Part shown: positions 56,146 through 63,888 of the stretch, in pieces
Position numbering within the stretch: the first letter of the stretch is position 1
How the letters are laid out: each line of letters begins with the position of its first letter
Assembly (NCBI RefSeq): GCF_030732065.1
Contig: NZ_JAVBHX010000011.1
Location: 27,452 to 91,451, forward strand
Source: Oceanimonas aquatica
Lineage (GTDB): Bacteria; Pseudomonadota; Gammaproteobacteria; Enterobacterales; Aeromonadaceae
Direction of reading: 5' to 3'
Length of the DNA: 64,000 bases
The notes under the pieces: model-generated
What the model was told of the DNA's origin: nothing
What the model saw: only the letters and a program-made list of their open reading frames with translations
Databases searched by the model: none
Translations under genes and position numbers: made by a program

Positions 56146-59100
56146 TTAACGGGTGACATTGGCACTGATTTTCATTCTGCCCAAATCAACGCCAAAGTCC
56201 TTGATCAAGGCGCAGAGGGCATCGGCCTGATGTTCGGCAAAAATGCCGTCCAGTCCGTCGGTGTGCACGCCGATAAACGGCTGCTCATACAGATCCGTTA
56301 CATTAATGGTGCCAAAGCGGCACAGGTGATTTTTGAGCATGGAAATAAAACGCTGCTGCTGACCATTCAGACTGGTGTGATACGTCTGCACAAAGTGGGT
56401 AAAGGCACTCTCCACCGCACTGGCATCCATGCCGACTATGGTACGCAACAGTTGATCAAGCCCAGCGCTCGACTCGGGGAAAAACTCCTTGAGCAAAGCC
56501 AGGTCGAGACCGGGATTATGCACGTGCACCAGAGCATTAAGCTGCTTCAGCTCCGCCGGCGTAACGGCTGCACCGGTGCGGATCTTGTTCAATACGGGGT
56601 TGGTCTCGAAAAGCGGCGTCAGGGTGGCTTCCACCTGCTGGCGATAAATCTGGTAGTCCACCGACACTATGTTGGTAGGTCGCTCTTCGGTAACGTAACC
56701 ACCCTGGTCTTCCTTGATATCCACCACCAGCAAGGGGTCGGGCAATGGTGCCGCACCTTTGTCGCGCCAATGGATAATACTGCGCAACGCCAGCCGTTTG
56801 GCTTCCAGATCCTGCTGCTCAGCAGCTTGCCAGAAACCGTCTTGCTGAATGGCATGGATATGCTCGGATTTGGCACGCACCTGGTTGATGTGCATGGACA
56901 GTTGCCGCACCTTAACCAGCACCGGCTCTTTGGCCAGGCTCAGCTGAGCGGGATTGGTAAGCAGCACATGCTGCAGCCCGGTGAGCTGCAAGTCCCACTG
57001 CAGGGCTTCAGACTGGCCTTTGATATTACGCCACTGCATCAGGGGGGCCATCTCGTTACGCAGCAGCTGACGGGTATCAGGCGCAAACTGGTCCAGTCGT
57101 TTTTCATCACTCAACTGGGCCTTGAGCTTCCAGTTATCCCGCACCGCGATGCAACGCTCATCCAGAGCGTTAATGTCGTCCCTGATTAATTTAATGGTCT
57201 GAGCAAACAGGCCCATTTCGGCGCGCTTGAGCGCCTCTTCTGCCAGCTCAAGGCGGGCCTCAAACAGCTTCTGACACAGAGATTTGCTTGAAGTGGGTTC
57301 CGTTTCTTCCGGCTCCATTTCAAAGTAATCGAAGTTAGCCCAGTGGTCGAAGATCAGAAACTCGCTCTTGTGTTTACCTTCGCCGTAAAGGTTTTCACAC
57401 AAACGGGTGCCGCGCCCAATCATCTGCCAGAACTTGACCTTGGATTTGACAGGCTTGGCAAACACCAGGTTAACCACTGCCGGTACATCAATACCGGTAT
57501 CGAGCATGTCTACCGAGACAGCAATGGTGATTTGATCCGCTGAGCCATCGGTCTTTTTAAAATCGTCGATCAGGTCTTCGGCTCGCACAAACTTGGAGTG
57601 GATAACCCGGCAAAAGTTACTGCCGTACTGGGGGTAAAGTACACCAAACAGCTCTGCCAGCAATTCGGCATGTTGAATATTGCGGGCAAAAATGATGCTC
57701 TTGCCCGGCAGCTGGCCGTCGGCATCGCGCAGGCCCCGCTCCATCAGATTACGCAGAATTTCCCGGTTGGTGTCTCTATTAAACACAGCCTTATCAATGG
57801 CCGGCGCATCAAAGTCCAGCTCATTGGGGTCCAGCCCCTGATCCTCCAGCTCAGCCAGCTGTTCATCACTCAGAGCACTGCCCTTAATGCCCTCGCGCAA
57901 AAACTGGGTCGTATGGCTGACCACGCGAAACGGGGTCAGGTTACCGTCCGCCACCGCCTGTTCCAGCGGGTAGTTGGCGGTAGGCATTTTGTAGTCACAA
58001 CCGAACAGCCGGCTGGTAGAACGGCTGATCATCTCTACCGGTGTTGCAGTAAGCCCCACCTGACGAGCATCAAAGTATTTGAACAGGTCACCGAATACGT
58101 TATAGACAGAGCGGTGGGACTCATCGGCAATGATGAGGTCGAAATAGCCCACATCAAACTGCTCGTAAATATTCATCATGCCCGGGTAGGTAGAGATGTA
58201 GATACGGGCTTTGTTCTGCTCCTGCTTGTTGCTGCGTCCAACTACATAGAGTGGCTCTCTGATGAACTCGCTAAAGGCATTCTTGGCCTGTTTGCGCAAT
58301 TCTTTGCGGTCACACAGGAACAACACCCGCTTGGCCCAGCCTGCACTAAGCAAACGTTTGGTCAAGGCAATGGAAACCCGTGTTTTACCGGTACCGGTGG
58401 CCTGAACAATCAGCGCCTTGCGGTGTCCATCCGTAAAGCGTTCGCTGACGCGGGTAATGGCTTCCATCTGATAGAGCCGGCCGGCAATTGTGGTGTCTAT
58501 CTCGGTACGATTGAGATCCTGTCGCTTACGGCGCTGGGCAATCAGATATTGCAGGCTGTCTTTGCTGTAGTAGCCGTAAAGCTTGCGCGGTGCTTCGTTC
58601 TGAGCATCATTCCAGATCCAGATGTCATAACCATTGGTGTAGAAGATTACCGGGCGCTGGTTGTGCTTTTTCTCCAGCGAGTCGGCATACAGCTTGGCCT
58701 GCTGCCGGCCTTTTTCCGGGTTTTCGTTGGCGCGCTTGGCTTCCACTACTGCTAGTGGCTTGCCGTTGTCATCCCATAGCACATAGTCGCAATAGCCTTT
58801 TCCACTCTGTGTTGGCTGGCCGTCTACTTCCAACTCAATGGATACTTGCTCGGTGCTGGCATTATCCTGACTGACGTCCCAGCCGGCCAGGCGCAGTTCG
58901 CTGTCGATAAGCTTTCTACGAGTCTGTTCTTCATTGAGATCCAGGGTGTTGGTGGCCACCTGGCTTCCCTTGCTGAAGGCCTGGGCTTTAACCTGATCCA
59001 CTTCTTTTTTGAGCTTGGCGGCCAGCCGCTGTGCTTCCTGCTCGGCTGCCTTTGCGGCTTCCAGTTCTTGCAGAGCACTTTCAAGTTGTGCTGACTGATC

Positions 59101-59583
59101 ACTCAGCTTTTGCTGCAGCGCCTTGTTCTTTTTCTTGAACTCGGCCTTGGCGCCGGTGGACTCTGGCACCAGAGGCTGTTTAAAGACAGGGCAACCTTCA
59201 CGAGTACCTTTTGCTCTGGCAATAAACAACCAGCAAGACAGGTAGTAGGCTTCTTCCACCAGCCAGACAGCGGTGCTAACAGACACGTCACCCTCATGGG
59301 CCGCCTTGTTGCCATGGATCCGCACAGCATGGAGCTTATCGAGAATGATTTTAGGTACCACAGCGGTAAAACCGCCGTTATTCAAACGATCAATAAAGCT
59401 GGCGTTAGGCTCAATCGGGAGCCGAAGATCTTTATAAATCACACCCACCAGCTTCTCAACGAAACAGCGTAACTTGACCAAGGCACTCTGAGGATCTGAA
59501 CAGGCATACGCTTCGGCATACGCTCCCAGTTCTGCCAATACCGGCCAGTGCGGCCTGATGTGTTCAAAGTTCATCGATTGCAT
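56146..59583 (-). CDS. hsdR: Type I restriction endonuclease subunit
   Basis: The 1145-aa motor nuclease carries an N-terminal DUF4145-like region (residues about 20-110), a coiled coil (about 150-205), the PD-(D/E)xK nuclease with VLWDDNGKPLAVVEAKR (about residue 270), helicase motifs VQATGTGKTR (about 393), IIADESHR (about 487) and QMIGRGTRLC (about 723), and an EcoEI-type C-terminal domain. This places it near the EcoEI/EcoAI class. All key residues are intact. Start at MQSMNFEH or the ATG three codons later. A palindrome and a -24-like element lie upstream. Confidence 0.95.
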   Translation of the reverse strand: MQSMNFEHIRPHWPVLAELGAYAEAYACSDPQSALVKLRCFVEKLVGVIYKDLRLPIEPNASFIDRLNNGGFTAVVPKIILDKLHAVRIHGNKAAHEGDVSVSTAVWLVEEAYYLSCWLFIARAKGTREGCPVFKQPLVPESTGAKAEFKKKNKALQQKLSDQSAQLESALQELEAAKAAEQEAQRLAAKLKKEVDQVKAQAFSKGSQVATNTLDLNEEQTRRKLIDSELRLAGWDVSQDNASTEQVSIELEVDGQPTQSGKGYCDYVLWDDNGKPLAVVEAKRANENPEKGRQQAKLYADSLEKKHNQRPVIFYTNGYDIWIWNDAQNEAPRKLYGYYSKDSLQYLIAQRRKRQDLNRTEIDTTIAGRLYQMEAITRVSERFTDGHRKALIVQATGTGKTRVSIALTKRLLSAGWAKRVLFLCDRKELRKQAKNAFSEFIREPLYVVGRSNKQEQNKARIYISTYPGMMNIYEQFDVGYFDLIIADESHRSVYNVFGDLFKYFDARQVGLTATPVEMISRSTSRLFGCDYKMPTANYPLEQAVADGNLTPFRVVSHTTQFLREGIKGSALSDEQLAELEDQGLDPNELDFDAPAIDKAVFNRDTNREILRNLMERGLRDADGQLPGKSIIFARNIQHAELLAELFGVLYPQYGSNFCRVIHSKFVRAEDLIDDFKKTDGSADQITIAVSVDMLDTGIDVPAVVNLVFAKPVKSKVKFWQMIGRGTRLCENLYGEGKHKSEFLIFDHWANFDYFEMEPEETEPTSSKSLCQKLFEARLELAEEALKRAEMGLFAQTIKLIRDDINALDERCIAVRDNWKLKAQLSDEKRLDQFAPDTRQLLRNEMAPLMQWRNIKGQSEALQWDLQLTGLQHVLLTNPAQLSLAKEPVLVKVRQLSMHINQVRAKSEHIHAIQQDGFWQAAEQQDLEAKRLALRSIIHWRDKGAAPLPDPLLVVDIKEDQGGYVTEERPTNIVSVDYQIYRQQVEATLTPLFETNPVLNKIRTGAAVTPAELKQLNALVHVHNPGLDLALLKEFFPESSAGLDQLLRTIVGMDASAVESAFTHFVQTYHTSLNGQQQRFISMLKNHLCRFGTINVTDLYEQPFIGVHTDGLDGIFAEHQADALCALIKDFGVDLGRMKISANVTR

Positions 59584-59611
59584 CTCTTTTACCCGTACAT
59601 GGTTATTTTTA

Positions 59612-59655
59612 TTTCAGGTATCGTGCCAACTTTATTGAACATGCCTGTCAGGCAT
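59612..59655 (-). promoter_or_regulatory. Candidate sigma-54 promoter and operator of hsdR
   Basis: Minus strand: TTGGCACG (59622-59629) matches the -24 element of sigma-54 promoters; the expected -12 position reads CTGA instead of TTGC, a weak match. A perfect palindrome ATGCCTG-T-CAGGCAT (59641-59655) overlaps the stop of the regulator gene just upstream. Together with the sigma-54-type regulator next door, they suggest an enhancer-like site and promoter for hsdR. Confidence 0.35.
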
Positions 59656-61174
59656 CCTTAATACCCAGTTGCTTCATCCAGTTGCCCAGGGTCTGATGAT
59701 TGTTAAGCCCAAGCAACGCAGCCGCCTTTCCTTTTTGACCGGCGGTCAGTCTAAGCGCTTCTTCAACATAATAACGCTTTGTTTTTTCTAGCAAATCATT
59801 GATATCAACCCCTTTGGACACATCCGCTCCAGATGGGTTACTCCACTTCATTTCGGGCCGTTTTATCATGGCTTGCTGCAGATGTTCGACCTCAAGCTGT
59901 TCCTCTTCCGACCAAATTGAAGCTCTCAACAAGGTATTCCATAACTCCCGAATGTTACCCGGCCAACGCTGTTCTTTTATAAAATTTATTACGGCATTGG
60001 AAATGTTTTTACTTTTATAGCCGGGTTGCTCATTTGCTTCTTGATTCAGCCGAGCCATCAACACAGTCACCAGCTCAGGGATATCGGCAATGCGCTCGCG
60101 CAAAGGCGGAAGCTGTATGATGCCGACCGCCAGTCGATAAAACAAATCCTCACGGAACGCTCCTTGCTCCACCATTTCCAACAAGTCACGGTGAGTGGCA
60201 GCAATCACTCTGATGTCAACCTTGTGTGCCTTACTGGCTCCGACAGGGGTAACCTCCTGTTGCTGTAATGCCCGAAGCAGCTTGGCCTGAGCATCCAGTG
60301 GCAACTCACCTACCTCATCAAGAAACAGGGTGCCGCCATCCGCTTCATCGAAGAATCCTTTTCAGTCGGCCGTTGCTCCGGTAAAAGCACCTTTTCTATG
60401 CCCGAAGAGCTGAGAGTCAATTAACGTATTCGGAATGGCACCGCAGTTCACCGCGATAAACGGTTTGGTTGCCCGTAATGAGGCATGGTGGATTGCCTCG
60501 GCTATCACTTCCTTACCTGTGCCTGACTCCCCCTGAATGATGACAGGGACATTTCGGGGAGCCAGTTTCTGAGCCAGCCTGACCACGTTGGCCATGGCAC
60601 TGGACTCACTTTGTATGTGCTCAAACTGAGTGGCCATATCCGGCCTGTCTGCGGCCATGGCCCCGAGCTTACCGTCCTGACGCTGAAGATATTCCAGTGA
60701 GATGTCATAAGGCAGCTCGACAGGGGTGAGGCCTTTTTGAAGCGAGGTTTGCACAAGCCGAGTGCCATAGACGCCTTTCCCGAGTAAAAGCCAGGTAGCA
60801 ATCATGGCGGGGGTACCCGAGGTCAGGTTGAGGGTAACAATGGATTTGTCGGCGGATAGCGGCTCAAGCTGTTCTCGACAGATGGCGTAGATACCGGGGT
60901 AATCTATGGGGCTGGTTAAGGTAACTTCTTTAAATATGATTTTGGTGTTGCGGCGGTGTTCAACAAGCAGTGATTCCAGCCATTGCTTATATCCGGGAGC
61001 TTCATCTCCCCAGTTGCTGATGAGGATGATGACCTCATCGAATGGAGCCCCAGACTTCAACAATATGGAGGCAATTGCACCATGATGCCCACTTTTCTCT
61101 GCATCAAGATCATGCCGCCCCAACCAGGTCAGTAGCACTCGTTTTTTGAACACAGGGTAAACCTCATTACTCAT
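59648..61174 (-). pseudogene. CARF-like/sigma-54 AAA+ transcriptional activator with in-frame TGA
   Basis: A gene of about 508 codons interrupted by TGA at codon 271 (60362-60364), with no frame change. Before the stop: a Rossmann-like sensor with VTLNLTSGTPAM (about residue 116) resembling CARF domains as in RtcR, then Walker A GESGTGKE (about 220) and GAFTGA (about 262). After it: [20 protein letters not shown] (Walker B) and a C-terminal Fis-type helix-turn-helix. A CGA-to-TGA change explains it. Both halves are otherwise conserved, so the lesion is recent, a sequencing error, or read through. It lies 65 bases upstream of hsdR. Confidence 0.82.
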
Positions 61175-61186
61175 TTGTAATCAAGC

Positions 61187-61310
61187 TTACCACCTTGCCC
61201 CATACGGAACCCAGCAAAAATGTTCAACCTTTAACTGCGCATTATCATCCCAAAGATAGCTACAAAGCCTGCCACCGGACTTGGCTGCACTGGCTGGTGA
61301 GATGCTCAAA
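61187..61310 (-). pseudogene. 3' remnant of a second metallophosphoesterase gene
   Basis: The minus strand encodes AAKSGGRLCSYLWDDN...HFCWVPYGARW then a stop, matching the end of the intact phosphoesterase at 62024-62959 (AAKYDGKLCAYRWDG...QFCWVPYRAK). Eighteen bases are identical (61202-61219 and 62036-62053). Upstream the frame runs into a stop near 61310, so only about 40 codons remain. It abuts the regulator gene. Confidence 0.85.
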
Positions 61311-61354
61311 AGAGGGGACGCGCTTCAATAAGCCAGTTGCAACCAAGTGCCAAG

Positions 61355-61975
61355 TTAGCCTCTGGGTTTAACCAGCCAGTTTACTTTTTCACTGGCCAGC
61401 AATGCGCCAAGAACGCCCCAGAACTTCCATGGATCTTCACTTCCACTTTCTACCCACAGCTCACGGTTTTTAATGCTTTCAAAAAGTTCTGACTTCAATT
61501 CATCAGAGAGCAAGCACTGATTTTCAGGTTGTTTCACAGCACCGCGCGCACAGATACAAGATGTTACTGTTGCAGTCACACCAGCGACGACCGTCAGTTT
61601 TTGCACACCTTTTCCAGAATCAAACTCAGCTATGTCGGTGCAAAGAGAAGTTGCCACTAACGTGTAAATTTTAGCCGCAACCAAGGGCTTGACTCTGTGT
61701 ACTCCAACCTCGATAACCCTGTATATACTCTCACGAGTAGAGCTATCGGTTATGTCTGTGAGCCTAGTTGCGAGCGACATTAGCTCCTCAGCGCCTGCCA
61801 CCTCCAGAAGCAAACTCCTACTTGGGCCTGGGAACATAGGCTCACCCGCACATAAAATCTCTACGAGTTCAGAGACCTGAGTTGGAGCACTTTCCATCAT
61901 GTCCAAGCATTTCAGTAGGTCTGGCTGATTATTGGCCGGCAACGCCGAGATTCGTTCTTTTATGAATGCTGCCAC
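61355..61975 (-). CDS. Unknown 206-aa protein
   Basis: Not recognised. The GTG at 61975 is chosen because AAGGAG lies 7 bases upstream; an earlier TTG in frame has none. The 206-aa product is mostly helical in appearance, with a hydrophobic VVAGVTATVTSCICARGAV stretch (about residues 126-145) that could be a membrane segment, and ends EKVNWLVKPRG. It lies between the intact phosphoesterase gene and its truncated copy, so it may have moved with them. Confidence 0.65.
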   Translation of the reverse strand: MAAFIKERISALPANNQPDLLKCLDMMESAPTQVSELVEILCAGEPMFPGPSRSLLLEVAGAEELMSLATRLTDITDSSTRESIYRVIEVGVHRVKPLVAAKIYTLVATSLCTDIAEFDSGKGVQKLTVVAGVTATVTSCICARGAVKQPENQCLLSDELKSELFESIKNRELWVESGSEDPWKFWGVLGALLASEKVNWLVKPRG

Positions 61976-62023
61976 AGAGATCTCCTTTCTGTGTTTTTCA
62001 TTATTTTTATACAAACAGGCTTG

Positions 62024-62959
62024 TCACTTTGCTCTATACGGAACCCAGCAAAACTGCTTGGCTGTTAAGCGAGGTTGTCCGTCCCATCGGTAGGCGCAAA
62101 GCTTACCGTCATATTTGGCTGCAATACTGTAGTCCAAGCAGGCGACATGCTCATTAAGCGGGGTGGGTTCACCTGAGAGCCAGTAGTGACCGACAAATAC
62201 CGGTTTATGGCCATCATAGCCCGGCAACATATCTGTTGGCACAGGAGTATCCGGTATCTGGGAAATGGCATCACTCGGCACCATAGCAAGCTCCCGGTAG
62301 GTAAGAGCTTCAAGGTTCCACCATTCGGTACGGATGTGACAGCGAGGGTTGCAGTCTTTATCAAAAAACTGATGCCCTTGGGGAAGGGTAATTTCCAGTC
62401 CTTTAAGCAGGGTTTCCAGTGCATCAAAGCCCGAACTACCTTGTCGAGTAAGTTCGGGCCAGGAAGCCTCCAAGATACGTTGCTTATCATCGAGATAAGG
62501 CTTTATGTTCCGTATCTGCGCTGGATGCCAGCAGGCATGTACAACTCTGAACTCTGGCAAATCCAGATATAGTGGCAGGCTCTTGAACCAAGCAATGTGC
62601 TCCCGATGCAGGTCACCGCCCTCACCAACCTGACTCAGATAGGCTTGATGCTGTTCGTAGTTCTTGACTGTATGTGGACGTAGATACTGCTCTGGGTTGT
62701 CTGGATCAAGTGTGGCGTAGGCCACGGCATTGAACTCGTGATTTCCCATCACTGCCAGTGCCTGACCGTTTTCCACCATGTTACGAGCTATCTCCACGGT
62801 TTTGCACTGCTCTGGTCCACGATCAATAAAGTCACCTAAAAAGATCACTTTTCGCTCAGGGTGGCACCAACCATTCGAGCTTTGCTGATACCCCATAGTT
62901 AGCAGCAAAGACTCCAACGCAGCGGCATGGCCGTGAATATCACCGATAAGGTCATACAT
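62024..62959 (-). CDS. Calcineurin-like metallophosphoesterase
   Basis: A 311-aa PPP-type phosphoesterase with the full metal set: YDLIGDIHGHAAALE (residues 2-16), FLGDFIDRGPEQ (about residue 40), AVMGNHEFNAVAY (about residue 69), VVHACWHP (about residue 140) and VFVGHYW (about residue 257). It resembles protein phosphatase/ApaH/PrpE-like enzymes that cleave phosphoproteins or dinucleoside polyphosphates; the actual substrate is not clear. In a defence-rich island, nucleotide-signal turnover is conceivable. A truncated paralogue stands at 61187-61310. Confidence 0.88.
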   Translation of the reverse strand: MYDLIGDIHGHAAALESLLLTMGYQQSSNGWCHPERKVIFLGDFIDRGPEQCKTVEIARNMVENGQALAVMGNHEFNAVAYATLDPDNPEQYLRPHTVKNYEQHQAYLSQVGEGGDLHREHIAWFKSLPLYLDLPEFRVVHACWHPAQIRNIKPYLDDKQRILEASWPELTRQGSSGFDALETLLKGLEITLPQGHQFFDKDCNPRCHIRTEWWNLEALTYRELAMVPSDAISQIPDTPVPTDMLPGYDGHKPVFVGHYWLSGEPTPLNEHVACLDYSIAAKYDGKLCAYRWDGQPRLTAKQFCWVPYRAK

Positions 62960-62976
62960 GCTGACTGCTCTTTTCG

Positions 62977-63405
62977 CTATTCTTTAGCTTCTAGTAATGG
63001 CAAAGAAAGCTCTGTGGCTTCTTCTTTAGAAAGGCCAGCTTTGAACAGTGCATACATAGTTGCATGGCCAGGCTCAGCACCATGAATTCGTCTTCTTAGT
63101 GCTTTGGGGTCGGGATCGATCTCCCAATATGGAGGGAAACCCAGCTCGGGATCATTGTACATATAACGCATGCAGGTTTCAGGGTGCTCTTTGCGCATTT
63201 CATGGAACAGTGCTAATGCACCTTCCGCTGTCTCTCTTCGCACCAGAGTCATATATGCATTTTCAATAATATCTGTGCAAGGACCAATCGATGCATTTAT
63301 ATATGTTCGTGTTCCATCAGGCCCTGTCATCATTGCTTTTCCATACTGCTTATCAGGCTCATCAAGTGCATCCACGCCATAACGTTCTTCACAAGTAGAT
63401 TTCAA
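62977..63405 (-). CDS. Unknown 142-aa protein
   Basis: Not recognised. The likely start is a TTG at 63405 with AGAGAGG 6 bases upstream; an in-frame TTG at 63435 lacks a ribosome-binding site. The product is soluble, with a cluster CTDIIENAYMTLVRRETAEG and a C-terminal helix rich in leucine and glutamate. It ends 17 bases before the phosphoesterase gene on the same strand, so the two are probably co-transcribed. Confidence 0.62.
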   Translation of the reverse strand: MKSTCEERYGVDALDEPDKQYGKAMMTGPDGTRTYINASIGPCTDIIENAYMTLVRRETAEGALALFHEMRKEHPETCMRYMYNDPELGFPPYWEIDPDPKALRRRIHGAEPGHATMYALFKAGLSKEEATELSLPLLEAKE

Positions 63406-63584
63406 GCATCGCCTCTCTATACCACTTTCAGACAAGTAGTTAACAATGAAAAATTATTGGCCTATGTTTTACCGCAACTACAGAGCCTTTTTGTTTCTTA
63501 ATACTGGCAATTTTTCGGCACTTAGGGCTTTTAGGCTCCATGTGAATCAAAACTAACACCATGACCATAAGGAGACAATAAAAA

Positions 63585-63692
63585 ATGCCAGTCACGGGTC
63601 ATATGCTCAGCCAGGTCATTGATGAAATTTTGACCTCCGGTCAAAGCAAGGTCCGGGTCACGAAATGGTCACGGTTTGGTCACGAGGGGTGA
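63585..63692 (+). CDS. Candidate 35-aa protein overlapping the attR-proximal repeats
   Basis: A 35-codon frame beginning MPVTGHMLSQVIDEILTSGQ and ending WSRFGHEG. AAGGAGA lies 9 bases upstream of the ATG, one of the best ribosome-binding sites in this AT-rich end. The 3' third is formed by the GGTCACG repeats, so the frame may be coincidental to a binding-site array. The remainder of 63436-63778 shows only the repeats and a terminator. Confidence 0.35.
   Translation: MPVTGHMLSQVIDEILTSGQSKVRVTKWSRFGHEG
63656..63684. repeat. Three GGTCACG repeats with 11-bp spacing near attR
   Basis: GGTCACG occurs at 63656, 63667 and 63678, exactly 11 bp apart, so the copies face the same side of the helix. 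A GTCACGGGTC lies at 63591-63600, and GGTCACGGTCAC near attL (39127-39138). The arrangement suggests a binding array for an island recombination protein. Confidence 0.7.
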
Positions 63693-63736
63693 TTTGACAG
63701 AATACGGGTGTGTGGTTTTACTGAGGATAGAAAAGC

Positions 63737-63770
63737 AAAAAGCCCTTAGCTATCAACTAGCTAAGGGCTT
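63737..63770 (-). terminator. Island-borne terminator of the 5S-tRNA-Asp transcript
   Basis: A perfect 13-bp stem (AAGCCCTTAGCTA/TAGCTAAGGGCTT) with a 5-base loop and a minus-strand T5 run, 9 bases past the tRNA CCA end. It replaces the host terminator displaced to 38922-38955. Confidence 0.92.
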
Positions 63771-63778
63771 CTTAAATG

Positions 63779-63827
63779 TGGCGGAGCGGACGGGACTCGA
63801 ACCCGCGACCCCCGGCGTGACAGGCCG
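63779..63827 (-). repeat. attR: 49-bp repeat within tRNA-Asp
   Basis: The 3' part of the tRNA-Asp gene from beside the anticodon through CCA, identical to attL at 38960-39008. The tRNA stays functional because its 3' part is retained at this junction. Confidence 0.95.
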
Positions 63828-63855
63828 GTATTCTAACCAACTGAACTACCGCTCC
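63779..63855 (-). tRNA. tRNA-Asp (GTC anticodon)
   Basis: Full 77-nt cloverleaf on the minus strand: acceptor GGAGCGG/CCGCTCC, anticodon loop CTGTCAC, T-loop GGTTCGAGTCC and encoded CCA. It follows the 5S rRNA gene after 33 bases, as the terminal tRNA of a ribosomal operon, and is the island's integration target. Confidence 0.97.
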
Positions 63856-63888
63856 GCATTAAGCTGTATAGTTCGAGACTAAATTGGG

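Larger units (their letters stand above)
38960..63827. mobile_element. tRNA-Asp-integrated genomic island (about 24.9 kb)
   Basis: Bounded by identical 49-bp repeats (38960-39008 and 63779-63827) that are the 3' part of tRNA-Asp. Inside are a three-gene recombinase module at the left end, a second integrase/excisionase module, a broken ATPase/effector pair, an ASCH gene, a type I restriction operon, a CARF-like sigma-54 regulator with an internal TGA, a phosphoesterase and unknown genes. No conjugation genes beyond a TraI-like HD protein and no replication origin are visible. Lower GC in 45.5-46.1 and 49.3-52.2 kb suggests mixed origins. Confidence 0.93.

Noticed and set aside
60362..60364. 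Selenocysteine or pyrrolysine-like recoding of the TGA in the sigma-54 activator
   Set aside because: No selenocysteine-insertion hairpin was evident and the position is not a redox site in this family; nonsense mutation or sequencing error is simpler.
38960..63827. CRISPR array or cas genes in the island
   Set aside because: No regularly spaced long repeats or Cas motifs were seen; the GGTCACG repeats are only 7 bp with 4-base gaps.
63676..63882. Plus-strand frame reading ERTGLEPATPGVTGRYSNQLN
   Set aside because: This is the well-known spurious translation of the antisense of tRNA-Asp; the tRNA explains the sequence.
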